Assembly: GCA_947642355.1 (NCBI GenBank)
Contig: CANRSD010000021.1
Location: forward strand, 1 to 33,327
Length of the DNA stretch: 33,327 nucleotides
Source: an uncultured Clostridia bacterium
GTDB lineage: Bacteria > Bacillota > Clostridia > TANB77 > CAG-508
Reading direction: 5' to 3'
Shown here piece after piece: positions 5,988-15,276 of the stretch. The first letter of the stretch is position 1. Each line of letters begins with the position of its first letter. A program made the translations under genes and the position numbers. The notes under the pieces are model-generated. The model was given only the letters and a program-made list of their open reading frames with translations, had not been told where the DNA came from and did no database searches.

Positions 5988-7448
5988 TTAATTTACATAT
6001 TGTCCATCTTTAATCCATACAGATACACTACCATCTATACAAGAAAAATTACCATTTCCTTCACTATCTATATAAACCTTTTCACTAATATTACCTAAGC
6101 AATCATAAAAAACTGTATTTGCAAATTTTTTTCCAACATTCATTGTAATTATTCCTGCTTCTTTATCAGTCATAACTACTGCTAATCCTGACTCTGAATG
6201 CTCAAAATCTCCTTTACGCACAAAGCCAATCACATCTCTATCATTAAAATAATCATTTTGTTCTCCATATGCAAAATATTTTCTAACTTTTAATAATTTA
6301 TCAAGCATTTCATTTTTAGGTTCTACACCTTTTTCCGATATTCCATAATAATCTCCATAAAATATACAAGGCAAACCTTCTTTTCTCAAAAGTATTAATG
6401 AATATGCATGTGGCTTAAACCAATCCAAAACCCATGACTCTAATGCCTGATCTGGCTCTGTATCATGATTGTCCACAAAAGTCACTGCCTTTTCTGGAAA
6501 TTCTTTTACCAAAGTACCATCAAATATTTTTGACATATTAAATTCACCATTACTTATAGAAGCTCTAAAAAAATTATAATGTAATGGAACATCAAATAAA
6601 TTTATTTTATTTGATGTCTTTTCTAAATATCTTCTCATTACATCTATATCAATGGTCCAATATTCTCCTACTGCAAATAGCTCTCGATTACTAGTCTCCT
6701 TCATTTTATCTAGCCATTCTGGAAAAAAATCTGCTCTTATATGTTTTACTGCATCTAATCTAAAACCATCAATACCTGTAAAATTATAATACCATTTGCC
6801 CCAGTTTATAAGTTCATTAGATACATCATTATTATTCATATCAATATCTGCACCCATTAAATAGTCAAAGTTTCCTTTTTCTTTATCTACATCTTCATCC
6901 CATTTCTTGCCATAAAATTTAAATACAGAAGATTTTTTAGTATTTTCGTCCCAATCTACTCCATGAAAATGAGTCCAATCCCATTTAAAATTTGAATATG
7001 TATCTCCTCTACCAGGAAAAGTATATTTAGTCCAAGCTTTTATTGGCATAGCAGAAGTTAAGCTAATATTTCTATTCTCTGGATCATCTTGAACTGCTAA
7101 AACATCTTCTGCTTCATCTGCCCCAAGTTTATGATTTAAAACAATATCTGCCAAAACCTTTATATTATTTTCTTTTAAATTTCTTATTGCTACTAAATAT
7201 TCATCTTTTGTTCCATACTTTGTAGGAATAGTTCCTTTTTGATTAAATTCTCCTAAATCATATAAATCATATACACCATATCCAACATCATATATTCCAC
7301 TTGCTCCTTTATATGCAGGAGGAAGCCATACATAATTTATTCCTAAATTTGATAAATGAATTGCATCTTTTTGTACTTTATTCCAAAGTGCAGAATCACT
7401 AGGCAAATACCATTCAAAATATTGCATTAAACAATCATTAGTTGCCAA
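5988..7448 (-). CDS. Cytoplasmic alpha-amylase, GH13
   Basis: 486 residues. The sequence begins MATNDCLMQYFEWYLPSD, as in intracellular GH13 alpha-amylases (AmyS/AmyA type), with no signal peptide. Conserved regions: DIVLNH (101-106), the nucleophile Asp232 in GFRLDAVKH, the acid/base Glu262 in FAVGEYW, and Asp329 in FVDNHD. It hydrolyses internal alpha-1,4 bonds of glycogen or imported maltodextrins. The start is TTG at 7448 behind AGAGGTGAG. It follows the PBP gene by 41 bases and precedes the LRR/transglutaminase gene by 17, so the three probably form one transcript. Length is normal for the family. Confidence 0.93.
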   Translation of the reverse strand: MATNDCLMQYFEWYLPSDSALWNKVQKDAIHLSNLGINYVWLPPAYKGASGIYDVGYGVYDLYDLGEFNQKGTIPTKYGTKDEYLVAIRNLKENNIKVLADIVLNHKLGADEAEDVLAVQDDPENRNISLTSAMPIKAWTKYTFPGRGDTYSNFKWDWTHFHGVDWDENTKKSSVFKFYGKKWDEDVDKEKGNFDYLMGADIDMNNNDVSNELINWGKWYYNFTGIDGFRLDAVKHIRADFFPEWLDKMKETSNRELFAVGEYWTIDIDVMRRYLEKTSNKINLFDVPLHYNFFRASISNGEFNMSKIFDGTLVKEFPEKAVTFVDNHDTEPDQALESWVLDWFKPHAYSLILLRKEGLPCIFYGDYYGISEKGVEPKNEMLDKLLKVRKYFAYGEQNDYFNDRDVIGFVRKGDFEHSESGLAVVMTDKEAGIITMNVGKKFANTVFYDCLGNISEKVYIDSEGNGNFSCIDGSVSVWIKDGQYVN

Positions 7449-7489
7449 TTTCTCACCTCTTTTATTTTCATTTGTATTTTTTGTATTTA

Positions 7490-9751
7490 CTACTGAGCTT
7501 CTGTTAACTGTTCTTTTACAACTATAGTTACAACTGTTTCTTCTTCAACTTGGGCATTTGAAATATTCTGTGAAACTACTACTCCACTTGTTCCTTCTAT
7601 AACTACATTTAATTTATTTTCTTGCAATTTTTTTACTGCCTCATCTTTACTAAGCCCTTTTATGTCTGGTACTTGAACTGAAGTTCTAACATCATTATCA
7701 CTTGTGTATAAATAAACTGTTGAACCATTCTCTAAATAAGCTCCAGATTTAGGCATTTGATCTGTAACTAAAGTAGAATTTTCATCAGCTACATTTACAA
7801 GTACCTTAAACCCATTTGTTTCTAATTTTGCTCTTGCAGATGCAACTGTTAAACCTTTTACATCTATAACAGCTTTACTAGTATTAACTGCTGTATTTAT
7901 TTCTCCATTTTCTGAACCATTATTAGTATTAGTAACATTTAAGTATGGTAATACTTCTGATAATATCTCTGCTGCTACTGGTCCACAAACTTGTCCTCCT
8001 TGAAATAATAATCCTTTTGGATGATGAACCATTATTAAGCAAATTACCTGTGTATTTTCAACAGGAGATATTGCCATAAAAGAAGACGTATATCCATCTT
8101 GTTCTTCACGTCCAGGCATTGGTTCTGATGTACCACTTTTTCCTCCGATTTCATAACCATCAATTGCAGCATATCCTCCAGTTCCTTCTGTTACAACTGA
8201 CTTCATCATATCTTTTATTTGGTTTGAAGTTTCTTCTGAAATTACTTTTCTAATTTCTTTAGTATCTGTAGTTTTTATACTTCCTGTATCTGTATTCTCA
8301 ATTTGTTTTACTATTCTAGGCTCTACTAATGTTCCTCCATTTACAACTGCTGATGTAGCTGTAATTAATTGAAGTGGAGATATATTAAATCTCTGACCAT
8401 ATGATATTGTAGCAAGTTCCTGCTCTCTAACTTCACTTTCATTATGAAAAATTGGAGTTGCAGGAGATGCAATATTATTTCCACATTTATCAAAAAATCC
8501 AAATGCTTTAAAATACTTATACATTGTTTTAATCCCAATACGTTGTCCTAACTGAATAAAAGATGGATTACAGGATTTCTCTAATGCCTGTCTTAAACTT
8601 CTTGGACCATGTGCAACTTTACTCCAACAATGCATTTGTCTATCTCCAACTTGCATATATTGATTACAATAAAAATCTCCTTCTGTATCTGTTTCTACTA
8701 TTCCTTCTTCTAAAGCTATTGCAGAAACAATAAGTTTAAATGTCGAACCTGGCTCATATGTAGATGATACATTTCTATTATTCCATAAAGCAAATTTTGC
8801 ATTATTTTTAGCTGTAGCATCTAAAGTATCCCAATTACTCGCTAACCCTGTTGGCTCTGGGTTTTGTGGGTCATTTAAATTATAATCTGGATAATTCGCC
8901 ATAGCTAAAATATCTCCATTTTGTGGATTCATTAAAATTACACCACCAAAATCTGCCTGATTATCTTGCACTGCCTTCTTTAAATATTTTTCGGCTATAC
9001 CTTGGATTGTTGAATCTATTGTTAAATATAAATTACTTCCATTTTCTGCTGGTACATATTCTTCCATATCATCAGAAATTGCTTCTCCATTAACATCTGA
9101 TGTAACTGTAACTTTACCAGGAGTTCCAACTAAAACAGAATTCCACTTTTCTTCTAAGCCTGTTAAACCAGAATTATCTGTACCACAAAAACCAATTAAA
9201 GTTGAAGCTAAAGTATCATTTGGATAATATCTTCTAAAATCTTCATCTATATTAATTCCAGAAGTTATTTTATTTTCAGCCATCCATTCTGTTAACTGAT
9301 TAACTACTGAAGTTTCTACTTTTCTTGCTATAACTACTACTTTACTTGTACTTTGTACTTTTTCTAACGCTTCTTCATAAGATATTCCAAAAAGTTCTGA
9401 AAACTTTTGTGCTATAAGTTCATCTTCTACTTTTTTTCCATTTGAATATTTTATTTTTCCTGGATTAAATGAAACTGTATCAACAGAAACACTTATAGCT
9501 AAAATCTCACCATTTCTATCAAAAATTGTTCCTCTACTAGAACTTATAATCTGACTTTTTGTTTGTTGTGCATAAGCAGCTTGTTTATAATCTGTACCTT
9601 TTACAAATATTACATATGATAAATTAACAATTACAATTAAAAAACCTATTGTAATTGCAATTCCCGCACAAAACATTCTAATATATGAACTTCTTTTTTC
9701 TTTTTCAATTTTTTTAGGATTTAATTTAAATTTCTTCTTACGTTTTCCTAT
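7490..9751 (-). CDS. Class B penicillin-binding protein with two PASTA domains, apparent ATA start
   Basis: Monofunctional peptidoglycan transpeptidase of the FtsI/PBP2B/SpoVD family. A short basic cytoplasmic segment and one membrane helix are followed by the dimerisation domain and the transpeptidase: STFK, SCN and KSGT (residues 311-314, 368-370 and 513-516 counted from the ATG at 9676). Two PASTA domains end the protein (VIDVKGLTVASARAKLE and VPDIKGLSKDEAVKKL). The ATG at 9676 has no Shine-Dalgarno and would start within the membrane anchor. The open frame continues upstream for 25 codons to an ATA at 9751, six bases behind GGAAGGTGA. That adds the basic leader GKRKKKFKLNPKKIEKEKR expected for this family. 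Total about 753 residues. It is first in the PBP-amylase-LRR operon. Confidence 0.88.
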   Translation of the reverse strand: MGKRKKKFKLNPKKIEKEKRSSYIRMFCAGIAITIGFLIVIVNLSYVIFVKGTDYKQAAYAQQTKSQIISSSRGTIFDRNGEILAISVSVDTVSFNPGKIKYSNGKKVEDELIAQKFSELFGISYEEALEKVQSTSKVVVIARKVETSVVNQLTEWMAENKITSGINIDEDFRRYYPNDTLASTLIGFCGTDNSGLTGLEEKWNSVLVGTPGKVTVTSDVNGEAISDDMEEYVPAENGSNLYLTIDSTIQGIAEKYLKKAVQDNQADFGGVILMNPQNGDILAMANYPDYNLNDPQNPEPTGLASNWDTLDATAKNNAKFALWNNRNVSSTYEPGSTFKLIVSAIALEEGIVETDTEGDFYCNQYMQVGDRQMHCWSKVAHGPRSLRQALEKSCNPSFIQLGQRIGIKTMYKYFKAFGFFDKCGNNIASPATPIFHNESEVREQELATISYGQRFNISPLQLITATSAVVNGGTLVEPRIVKQIENTDTGSIKTTDTKEIRKVISEETSNQIKDMMKSVVTEGTGGYAAIDGYEIGGKSGTSEPMPGREEQDGYTSSFMAISPVENTQVICLIMVHHPKGLLFQGGQVCGPVAAEILSEVLPYLNVTNTNNGSENGEINTAVNTSKAVIDVKGLTVASARAKLETNGFKVLVNVADENSTLVTDQMPKSGAYLENGSTVYLYTSDNDVRTSVQVPDIKGLSKDEAVKKLQENKLNVVIEGTSGVVVSQNISNAQVEEETVVTIVVKEQLTEAQ

Positions 9752-9795
9752 AACAGTTCACCTTCCACTCTTTTGTTATAATCCAATTTTTTATA

Positions 9796-9824
9796 ATTAT
9801 ATCACTATATATTTTTTATATCAA
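9796..9824 (-). promoter_or_regulatory. Sigma-A promoter of the PBP operon
   Basis: On the minus strand TTGATA (9819-9824) and TATAAT (9796-9801) are 17 bases apart, preceded by TGA (extended -10 style). It lies about 45 bases before the ATA start and directly after the terminator of the L,D-transpeptidase gene. Confidence 0.75.
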
Positions 9825-9827
9825 GAC

Positions 9828-9864
9828 AAAAAAATAGTAAATCTACTAAATAGTAAATTTACTA
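9828..9864 (-). terminator. Terminator of the L,D-transpeptidase gene
   Basis: On the minus strand TAGTAAATTTACTA pairs with TAGTAGATTTACTA (one G-T wobble) across a TT loop and runs into TTTTTTT. Strong AT-rich intrinsic terminator 10 bases after the stop. Confidence 0.8.
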
Positions 9865-9873
9865 CAATTTATT

Positions 9874-11242
9874 TTAGACTTTTATTCTATTTTCATTTTT
9901 TCCAAATGTTAAATAATGAATAAAATATTCTATATTATTTTTATCAAATGCCATTTTTAAATCACTATTAGAATTTTTATAAACACTTACATCATAATTT
10001 GATGAAGTTTTTCTTCCTTCATTTAATCCAAATACTATAAAATGTTCAAATGCTTTTTGTTTATCGTTTCCAAATACAGTTTGTAAATCTGCATTATATG
10101 ATAAATAATATGATACATCAAATAATTCTGATGATTCTCTTCCTTCTTTTATTCCAAATCTATACCAATGATTTTTTAATTCTGTTATATTATATCCAAA
10201 TGCCAATTTTAAATCATTATTGTTATCTGCATAAAAGTAAGGATTAAATGTTACAGTTTCAATTTTATCTAAAATTTTAGAAATTCTTCCCTCATTTTTT
10301 CCAAAATTAATATAATGAGAAAAAGCATCCCTATTACTCATATTACTTAAATCTGTATAATAATTTTTGTAAAAATTAACATTAAAATTTTCTGATCCTA
10401 TTCTTCCTTCGTTTATACCACAATCTATAAAATGAATATGAGCTAAACTATAATCAGTTCCAAAAGCTAAGCTTAAATCTTTATTATAATTTAAATAATA
10501 TTTTACATCAAATATTGGTGATGCAACTCTTCCTTCATTTATTCCAAATGTCAACCAATGTGCTTTAAGCTCTTTCTCATTATAACCAAATATCGCTTTT
10601 AAATCACTATTATTATCTGCATAAAAATTAGCATTAAATGTCAAATCAAGTTTCTTATTCCAAGGATTATTAGGGTTTGAATCTGTTGGATCCCAATTTC
10701 TTTCACTTGAGTTTGAAATTTTAGCAGATGATGGTTTTCCAAGTGGACCTGTATCATTGCTTGAGAAAAAAGTTACTCTTGTATTACTTGAGCAATTCTC
10801 ATATATCCACTTTGCATCTTCTACTGTAAGACGTATACATCCAGCAGAAGCAGAAGTTCCAAGTTTATCATATTCCCAATACTCTAAAGAACTTTCATCA
10901 CCATTTCTTAAATATGGTACTGAGTGAAACAATATGTTCCCAGTAATTCTAGTACAATATTGACCATAAACTCCTCCCATTAAAGCAAGCCAACGATATT
11001 TATAATTTAAATTATATGTACCTTTTTTTGGTGTAGCAATTCCGCAAGAACATACCATCGACTTATATGGAATAGTATAATTTCCGATTTGCATCTTTTG
11101 TATAAACTGTAACTACATTTGAACCATAATTTACTGTTATATAATAATCTCCTGATGAAGCATTTGAATTAATACTTCCTAAAAGTAATAGTGAAATAAA
11201 TAAAATTATCATTACAATAATTTTTTTCACGACTTTTTCCAT
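9874..11242 (-). CDS. Secreted L,D-transpeptidase (YkuD) with six C-terminal repeats, needs a +1 shift
   Basis: The true start is ATG at 11242 behind AAAAGGAG, encoding a signal peptide (MEKVVKKIIVMIILFISLLL...). After codon 52 the frame meets CGG (11086-11084). Skipping the C gives VYTKDAN-GNYTIPYKSM and joins the main frame, total 455 residues. The catalytic domain has His106 and the nucleophile Cys135 in GTSASAGCIRLT, as in YkuD enzymes that form 3-3 crosslinks or attach proteins in peptidoglycan. About six 40-45-residue repeats follow, each with the pattern FYADNN.DLK.AFG....L..HW..FGI.EGR, a common clostridial surface repeat probably for wall attachment. Without the shift there would be either an exported stump or a leaderless enzyme. 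It follows the ferredoxin gene by 22 bases. Confidence 0.85.
9877..10650 (-). repeat. Six-unit repeat in the L,D-transpeptidase, a duplicated triplet
   Basis: Protein repeats 1-3 (about 10650-10250) and 4-6 (about 10250-9880) match in order: unit 1 resembles 4 (FYADNNSDLK / FYADNNNDLK), unit 2 resembles 5 (YYLNYNKDL / YYLSYNADL) and unit 3 resembles 6. This indicates duplication of a three-unit block. Confidence 0.7.
11084..11086 (-). other. CGG +1 frameshift site 2 (L,D-transpeptidase)
   Basis: Incoming frame GCA AAT CGG AAA, outgoing frame GCA AAT C GGA AAT. Skipping the C at 11086 gives DANGNYTIP. Unshifted reading ends at TAA six codons after the CGG. Confidence 0.85.
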
Positions 11243-11264
11243 ATTAATGCTCCTTTTAGATTAC

Positions 11265-11438
11265 TTAATCTTGTTCAGGTGCCTCTACTGGACAAACACT
11301 TGCACAAGTACCACATTCTATACAACGTTCTTTATCTATTACATAACATTTCTCTCCTTGCTCAATACAACTCATAGGGCAAGCTCCTGCACAAGCTCCA
11401 CAGCTAATACATTTTTCTGGATTAATTTTATATGCCAT
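11265..11438 (-). CDS. 2[4Fe-4S] ferredoxin, clostridial type
   Basis: 57 residues. Two CxxCxxCxxxC motifs (CISCGACAGACP and CIECGTCASVCP), each for one [4Fe-4S] cluster, with the short clostridial layout. It is a soluble low-potential electron carrier and a plausible partner of the electron-bifurcating hydrogenase encoded at 25295-29425. Start chosen at ATG 11438 (MAYKINPEK), eight bases behind AAAGGAG; a GTG three codons upstream overlaps that site. It has its own promoter, and the L,D-transpeptidase gene follows 22 bases later, possibly by read-through. Confidence 0.95.
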   Translation of the reverse strand: MAYKINPEKCISCGACAGACPMSCIEQGEKCYVIDKERCIECGTCASVCPVEAPEQD

Positions 11439-11471
11439 TTTATTCACTCCTTTCGTTTTTTAATTAATGGT

Positions 11472-11500
11472 ATTATATTATTTTTAATATAAAAAGTCAA
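11472..11500 (-). promoter_or_regulatory. Sigma-A promoter of the ferredoxin gene
   Basis: On the minus strand TTGACT (11495-11500) and TATAAT (11472-11477) are 17 bases apart, just after the mtnN stop codon. Confidence 0.75.
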
Positions 11501-11505
11501 TGGAA

Positions 11506-12198
11506 TTATAAACTTGAAATTAATTTTTCTAACATATGTGCTACCCTTTTAGACGCAATTTTTAAATATGTATGAAAATCCATTTTATTATTTCCATTAG
11601 GTACATCTGAAATTCCCCTTATAACTAAAAATGGTATATTATCTAAAAAACATACTTGTGCTATTGCAGCTCCTTCCATTTCAACACATTCTAAATTAAA
11701 TTCTTTTCTTAACTCCTCTGCTTTTTTATAGTCTGCTAAAAATAAATCCGCTGAACCAATAGTTCCTACTTTTATATTTATATTTTCCATTTCCTGAATT
11801 GATTTTTTGCATAATTCTATTAGTTTTTCATCTGATTTTATAAATCTTCCTACTTCACAAATTTCACCTTTTTCATAATTTCCAACTGCAGTAATATCAA
11901 AATCATATTGGACTAAATCTTTAGCTATGACAACATCTTCAATATTTAATTCTGGATTTACGGCTCCTGCTGAACCAACATTTATAATAGTTTTTACATC
12001 ATAATTATCTATAAGTACTTGAGTAGTTCTTGCAGCATTTACTTTTCCAACACCACATTTAACTAATACACATTCTTTATTTTCAATCTTTCCAATTATA
12101 AAGTTTAAATTATAGATTTTAGTTTCTTTTATGTCCTTCATTATATTTCTTATAGCTAACATTTCATCTGTTTCTGCTGCAATTATTCCTATACTCAT
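11506..12198 (-). CDS. mtnN: 5'-methylthioadenosine/S-adenosylhomocysteine nucleosidase
   Basis: 230 residues, full length. It cleaves the N-glycosidic bond of methylthioadenosine and S-adenosylhomocysteine, releasing adenine. Visible signatures: MSIGIIAAETDEM with Glu12, INVGSAGAV (73-80 region), the VEMEGAAIAQV substrate loop with Glu175, and the general acid Asp198 in RGISDVPNGN. Cytosolic. ATG at 12198 follows AGGAG. It lies 14 bases behind apt, which can use the released adenine, so the pair forms a short adenine-salvage unit at the end of the long operon that starts with the histidine kinase. Confidence 0.96.
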   Translation of the reverse strand: MSIGIIAAETDEMLAIRNIMKDIKETKIYNLNFIIGKIENKECVLVKCGVGKVNAARTTQVLIDNYDVKTIINVGSAGAVNPELNIEDVVIAKDLVQYDFDITAVGNYEKGEICEVGRFIKSDEKLIELCKKSIQEMENINIKVGTIGSADLFLADYKKAEELRKEFNLECVEMEGAAIAQVCFLDNIPFLVIRGISDVPNGNNKMDFHTYLKIASKRVAHMLEKLISSL

Positions 12199-12212
12199 TT
12201 TATATTCTCCTA

Positions 12213-12737
12213 TTATTTCCCTTCAAAAATTATACTACTACTTATATCATATCCTTTTAGTTTTTCTCTTCCTCCTAGTTCTGGAAGTTCTATTAAACAA
12301 CTTATTTTTACAACTTTTCCTCCAAGTCTTTCAACTAATTTTATCATTGCTTCTATTGTTCCTCCAGTAGCTATCAAATCATCAATAATTACAATTTTTT
12401 GTCCTTTTAGAATAGCATCTTTATGAATTTGAAGTACTCCTGTTCCATACTCTAAATCATACTCTTCTTCTATTGTTTCACAAGGTAATTTTCCCTTTTT
12501 TCTAATTGGAACAAAAGATTTCTTCATATTATAGGCAAGAGGAACACCAAATATAAATCCCCTTGATTCTGGTGCAACTATTACATCAAAATCTATATCT
12601 TTTAATAATTTTTGCATACTATCAATAGCAATTTGTAAACCAGTTGCATCCTGTAAAACAGTAGTTATGTCTCTATAAATTATTCCTTTTTCTGGAAAAT
12701 CAACTATATTTCTAATATAATCCTTTAACTCTTTCAT
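12213..12737 (-). CDS. apt: Adenine phosphoribosyltransferase
   Basis: 174 residues, usual length. It converts adenine and PRPP to AMP. The N-terminal IRNIVDFPEKGIIYRDIT is characteristic. The PRPP-binding motif VIIDDLIATGGT spans about 116-127, and APESRGFIFG (55-64) matches the family. Cytosolic. ATG at 12737, GGAG Shine-Dalgarno, 12 bases behind ricT and 14 before mtnN. Pairing with mtnN suggests recycling of adenine released from SAM metabolism. Confidence 0.97.
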   Translation of the reverse strand: MKELKDYIRNIVDFPEKGIIYRDITTVLQDATGLQIAIDSMQKLLKDIDFDVIVAPESRGFIFGVPLAYNMKKSFVPIRKKGKLPCETIEEEYDLEYGTGVLQIHKDAILKGQKIVIIDDLIATGGTIEAMIKLVERLGGKVVKISCLIELPELGGREKLKGYDISSSIIFEGK

Positions 12738-12749
12738 TTTATCTCCAAT

Positions 12750-13676
12750 CTAAATATCATCATTACTTTTAGATTCATTTTTATCTAATTTTTCAAGTTC
12801 TTGCAACTCTTTTAAATCTTCTACATTTTCTAAATCTTCTTCACTAATATCATCATTTGTTTCTGCATCTTTTATTACTATAACATCTTTAGCATCATAT
12901 TTTTTAAAAAATACATCATCTGTATCTTTGAATTTTACTCTTATTCTTTCTTTTAAAGTTTCAACAGATATAACTTCTCCTGTACCATCTTCTGTTTTTA
13001 CTATTGCACCTTGCTTTGGAAGTCTTTTTAATTTCTCTGTATATACACATTCCTCATATTTTAAACAACACATTAAACGTCCACAATTACCTGAAATTTT
13101 AGATGGATTAAGTGAAATATTTTGCTCTTTTGCCATTTTTATAGAAACAGCCTCAAAATTTCCCAAAAATGTTGTACAACATAAGCCTCGTCCACAAATA
13201 CCACAACCTCCAAGTCTTCTAACTTCATCTCTTACGCCAATTTGTCGAAGCTCTATTCTTGTCCTAAAAATAGCAGCTAAATCTTTTACTAAATCTCTAA
13301 AATCTATTCTGCCATCTGCTGTAAAATAAAATATTACTTTACTTCCATCAAATTTATATTCAACATCAACAAGTTTCATTTTTAAACCATGTTTTTTAAC
13401 TTTTTCTTCAAAAATTTTTCTTGCTTCTGGTTCTTTTGCTTTGTTTTCTTCATACATTTTTTTATCTTTTTCAGTTACAATCCTTATTACATCTTTTAAT
13501 GGTTCTGTTACTTCATCTTCAGGAACTTCTTTAGAACTAATAGCGACTTCTGCATATTCCTCTCCCATAGCAGTATCTACTATTACATTCATTCCATTTT
13601 CTAATTCTAATTCTCCTGGATTAAAAAAATATATTTTTCCAGATTTTTTAAATCTAACTCCTGTTACTTTTTTCAT
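12750..13676 (-). CDS. ricT: PSP1-domain protein RicT (YaaT)
   Basis: 308 residues. The PSP1/YaaT family signature is clear: GGCGICGRGLCC (Cys158, 161, 166, 167) and SGNCGRLMCCLKYEEC (Cys198, 203, 204, 210). In Bacillus RicT forms a complex with RicA and RicF that carries [4Fe-4S] clusters and promotes RNase Y-dependent mRNA maturation, competence and sporulation. The C-terminal 40 residues are acidic and variable. Its ATG at 13676 overlaps the holB stop by 23 bases, suggesting translational coupling. The holB-ricT order is the standard Bacillus/Clostridium arrangement. Confidence 0.95.
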   Translation of the reverse strand: MKKVTGVRFKKSGKIYFFNPGELELENGMNVIVDTAMGEEYAEVAISSKEVPEDEVTEPLKDVIRIVTEKDKKMYEENKAKEPEARKIFEEKVKKHGLKMKLVDVEYKFDGSKVIFYFTADGRIDFRDLVKDLAAIFRTRIELRQIGVRDEVRRLGGCGICGRGLCCTTFLGNFEAVSIKMAKEQNISLNPSKISGNCGRLMCCLKYEECVYTEKLKRLPKQGAIVKTEDGTGEVISVETLKERIRVKFKDTDDVFFKKYDAKDVIVIKDAETNDDISEEDLENVEDLKELQELEKLDKNESKSNDDI

Positions 13677-14559
13677 TTAGCTCCTCCCAAATATTAAATA
13701 ATAATGAGTCAATATTCATATCTAAATTTCCATTTAACTTTAATCTATTTATGCACTCATTAACAAATTTTATACAATTTAAATATTTTTTATTTTTTGA
13801 GGCATATGAATATAAACTTACTATTAAATAATCCAACATCTCAAACACTTTTTCTTTATCATACATAAATTTAGAAATTAAAAAAATAGAAATAATATCA
13901 TCCGTCTTCATTTTTTGAATAAGTATATCTATTTCTGAATATTTTTCCTTGTTATCTTTAAGACTTATTGCTTTTCCTATACTTCCATCAAATGTTTTAA
14001 GTAAATTATCTGATACCTCATCATATCCAATTTTATCTATAGCATAATCATATAATTCTCTATTATCTATATTTTTAAATTTTATCTTCATACATCTCGA
14101 TTTTATAGTATTTAAAAGCAAATTTTCATTAGAAGAAATTAATATAATAGTAACAAATTGAGGTGGTTCTTCTAATGTCTTTAGTAAACAATTTTGCGCT
14201 TCTTTTGTCATTTTATCGCTATCATTAATAATATATACTTTTCTATTTGAAACAATAGGTTTTTCTATTACTTTTTCAACAAGTTCTCTTACTTGTTCAA
14301 TTTTAATAGTTTCTCCTGTTTCATTAATCACTTTATAATCTGGATGATTATTTCCATTATAACATACACATGATTTACAATTACATTCTTCTTCATTTTC
14401 TAAACAAAGAATATATTTTGCAAATTCTTTAGCCATTAGTAATTTGCCAATCCCTTGTGTTCCTAAAAAAAGATAACTATGCAATATATTATTTGTTTCT
14501 AAACTTTTTCTTAAGTAATCTTTAACTCCTTCGTTTCCAATTACATTGTTAAATTTCAA
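13654..14559 (-). CDS. holB: DNA polymerase III delta-prime subunit
   Basis: 301 residues. Clamp-loader AAA+ fold: modified Walker A GTQGIGKLLMA (33-43), a zinc-binding Cys cluster at 52-66, Walker B/sensor region VYIINDSDKMTKEAQNCLLK and the SRC-type KSRCMKIKF motif. As part of the clamp loader it helps load the beta clamp during replication. TTG start at 14559, seven bases behind AAGGGGA. It is followed by the overlapping ricT gene and preceded by the signal peptidase gene at 23 bases. Confidence 0.93.
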   Translation of the reverse strand: MKFNNVIGNEGVKDYLRKSLETNNILHSYLFLGTQGIGKLLMAKEFAKYILCLENEEECNCKSCVCYNGNNHPDYKVINETGETIKIEQVRELVEKVIEKPIVSNRKVYIINDSDKMTKEAQNCLLKTLEEPPQFVTIILISSNENLLLNTIKSRCMKIKFKNIDNRELYDYAIDKIGYDEVSDNLLKTFDGSIGKAISLKDNKEKYSEIDILIQKMKTDDIISIFLISKFMYDKEKVFEMLDYLIVSLYSYASKNKKYLNCIKFVNECINRLKLNGNLDMNIDSLLFNIWEELNEKSNRS

Positions 14560-14582
14560 TTTATTTTCCCCTTATTTTCTAG

Positions 14583-15242
14583 TTAAATAGAGCCAAACTC
14601 ACTAAATGGCCAAAATCTACAAATTACCTTTCCTTCTATTTTATCAAAAGGAATACAACCAAAGCTCCTGCAATCTGTACTTTTCATTCTATTATCTCCC
14701 ATACAGAACAAGTATCCTTCTGGTACAATAAAATCTTTAAACACATCCGATTCTGTAATAACATCTGGAGCTAAATAGTCTTCTTTCAATTCTTTTCCAT
14801 TAATATATACATTGCCTTCTTTTATTTCAACATGTTCTCCAGGTTCTGCTATTACTCTTTTAATATAACTTTTTTTAGTAATTTCTATAACATTATAAAC
14901 AAATCCTTCAAAAAAACCTTTATCTTTATCTAAATATAATGCTATTGGATTAGATTCATCTGCTGTACCAGATGAATACGTATTTGTTGGAGCTTCAAAT
15001 GTAACTATATCACCTCTTTTAGGCATATTTTTAGTTATTCTAAAAGTTCTAGTAACTATTAATCTTTGATTTTCTTTAAGAGTAGGATACATTGATACTT
15101 GTTTTACTACTGTTGGAGTTGCTATAAAATATCTGAATAACAATGTTAATACTATTGCAATAACTATACAAAGTATCCATTCTAATATATTTTTAGTCTT
15201 TTCACTTATATTAATTTTTAATTTTTTTTCGTCTTTACTCAA
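14583..15242 (-). CDS. lepB: Type I signal peptidase
   Basis: 219 residues. One N-terminal membrane helix (about 20-41) is followed by the catalytic Ser50 (VKQVSMYPTLKE), Lys128 (SYIKRVIAEPGE) and the box-E motif FCMGDNRMKSTDCRSFG. It removes signal peptides from exported proteins at the outer face of the membrane; its likely clients here include the dockerin protein and the L,D-transpeptidase. TTG start at 15242 behind AAGGAA. Within the histidine kinase-to-mtnN operon. Confidence 0.95.
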   Translation of the reverse strand: MSKDEKKLKINISEKTKNILEWILCIVIAIVLTLLFRYFIATPTVVKQVSMYPTLKENQRLIVTRTFRITKNMPKRGDIVTFEAPTNTYSSGTADESNPIALYLDKDKGFFEGFVYNVIEITKKSYIKRVIAEPGEHVEIKEGNVYINGKELKEDYLAPDVITESDVFKDFIVPEGYLFCMGDNRMKSTDCRSFGCIPFDKIEGKVICRFWPFSEFGSI

Positions 15243-15276
15243 ATTAATGTTCCTTCTTTCTCATTACAAAGTTATA

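Noticed and set aside
11247-11492. Plus-strand frame over the ferredoxin
   Set aside because: Antisense shadow of the ferredoxin cysteine motifs and its promoter.
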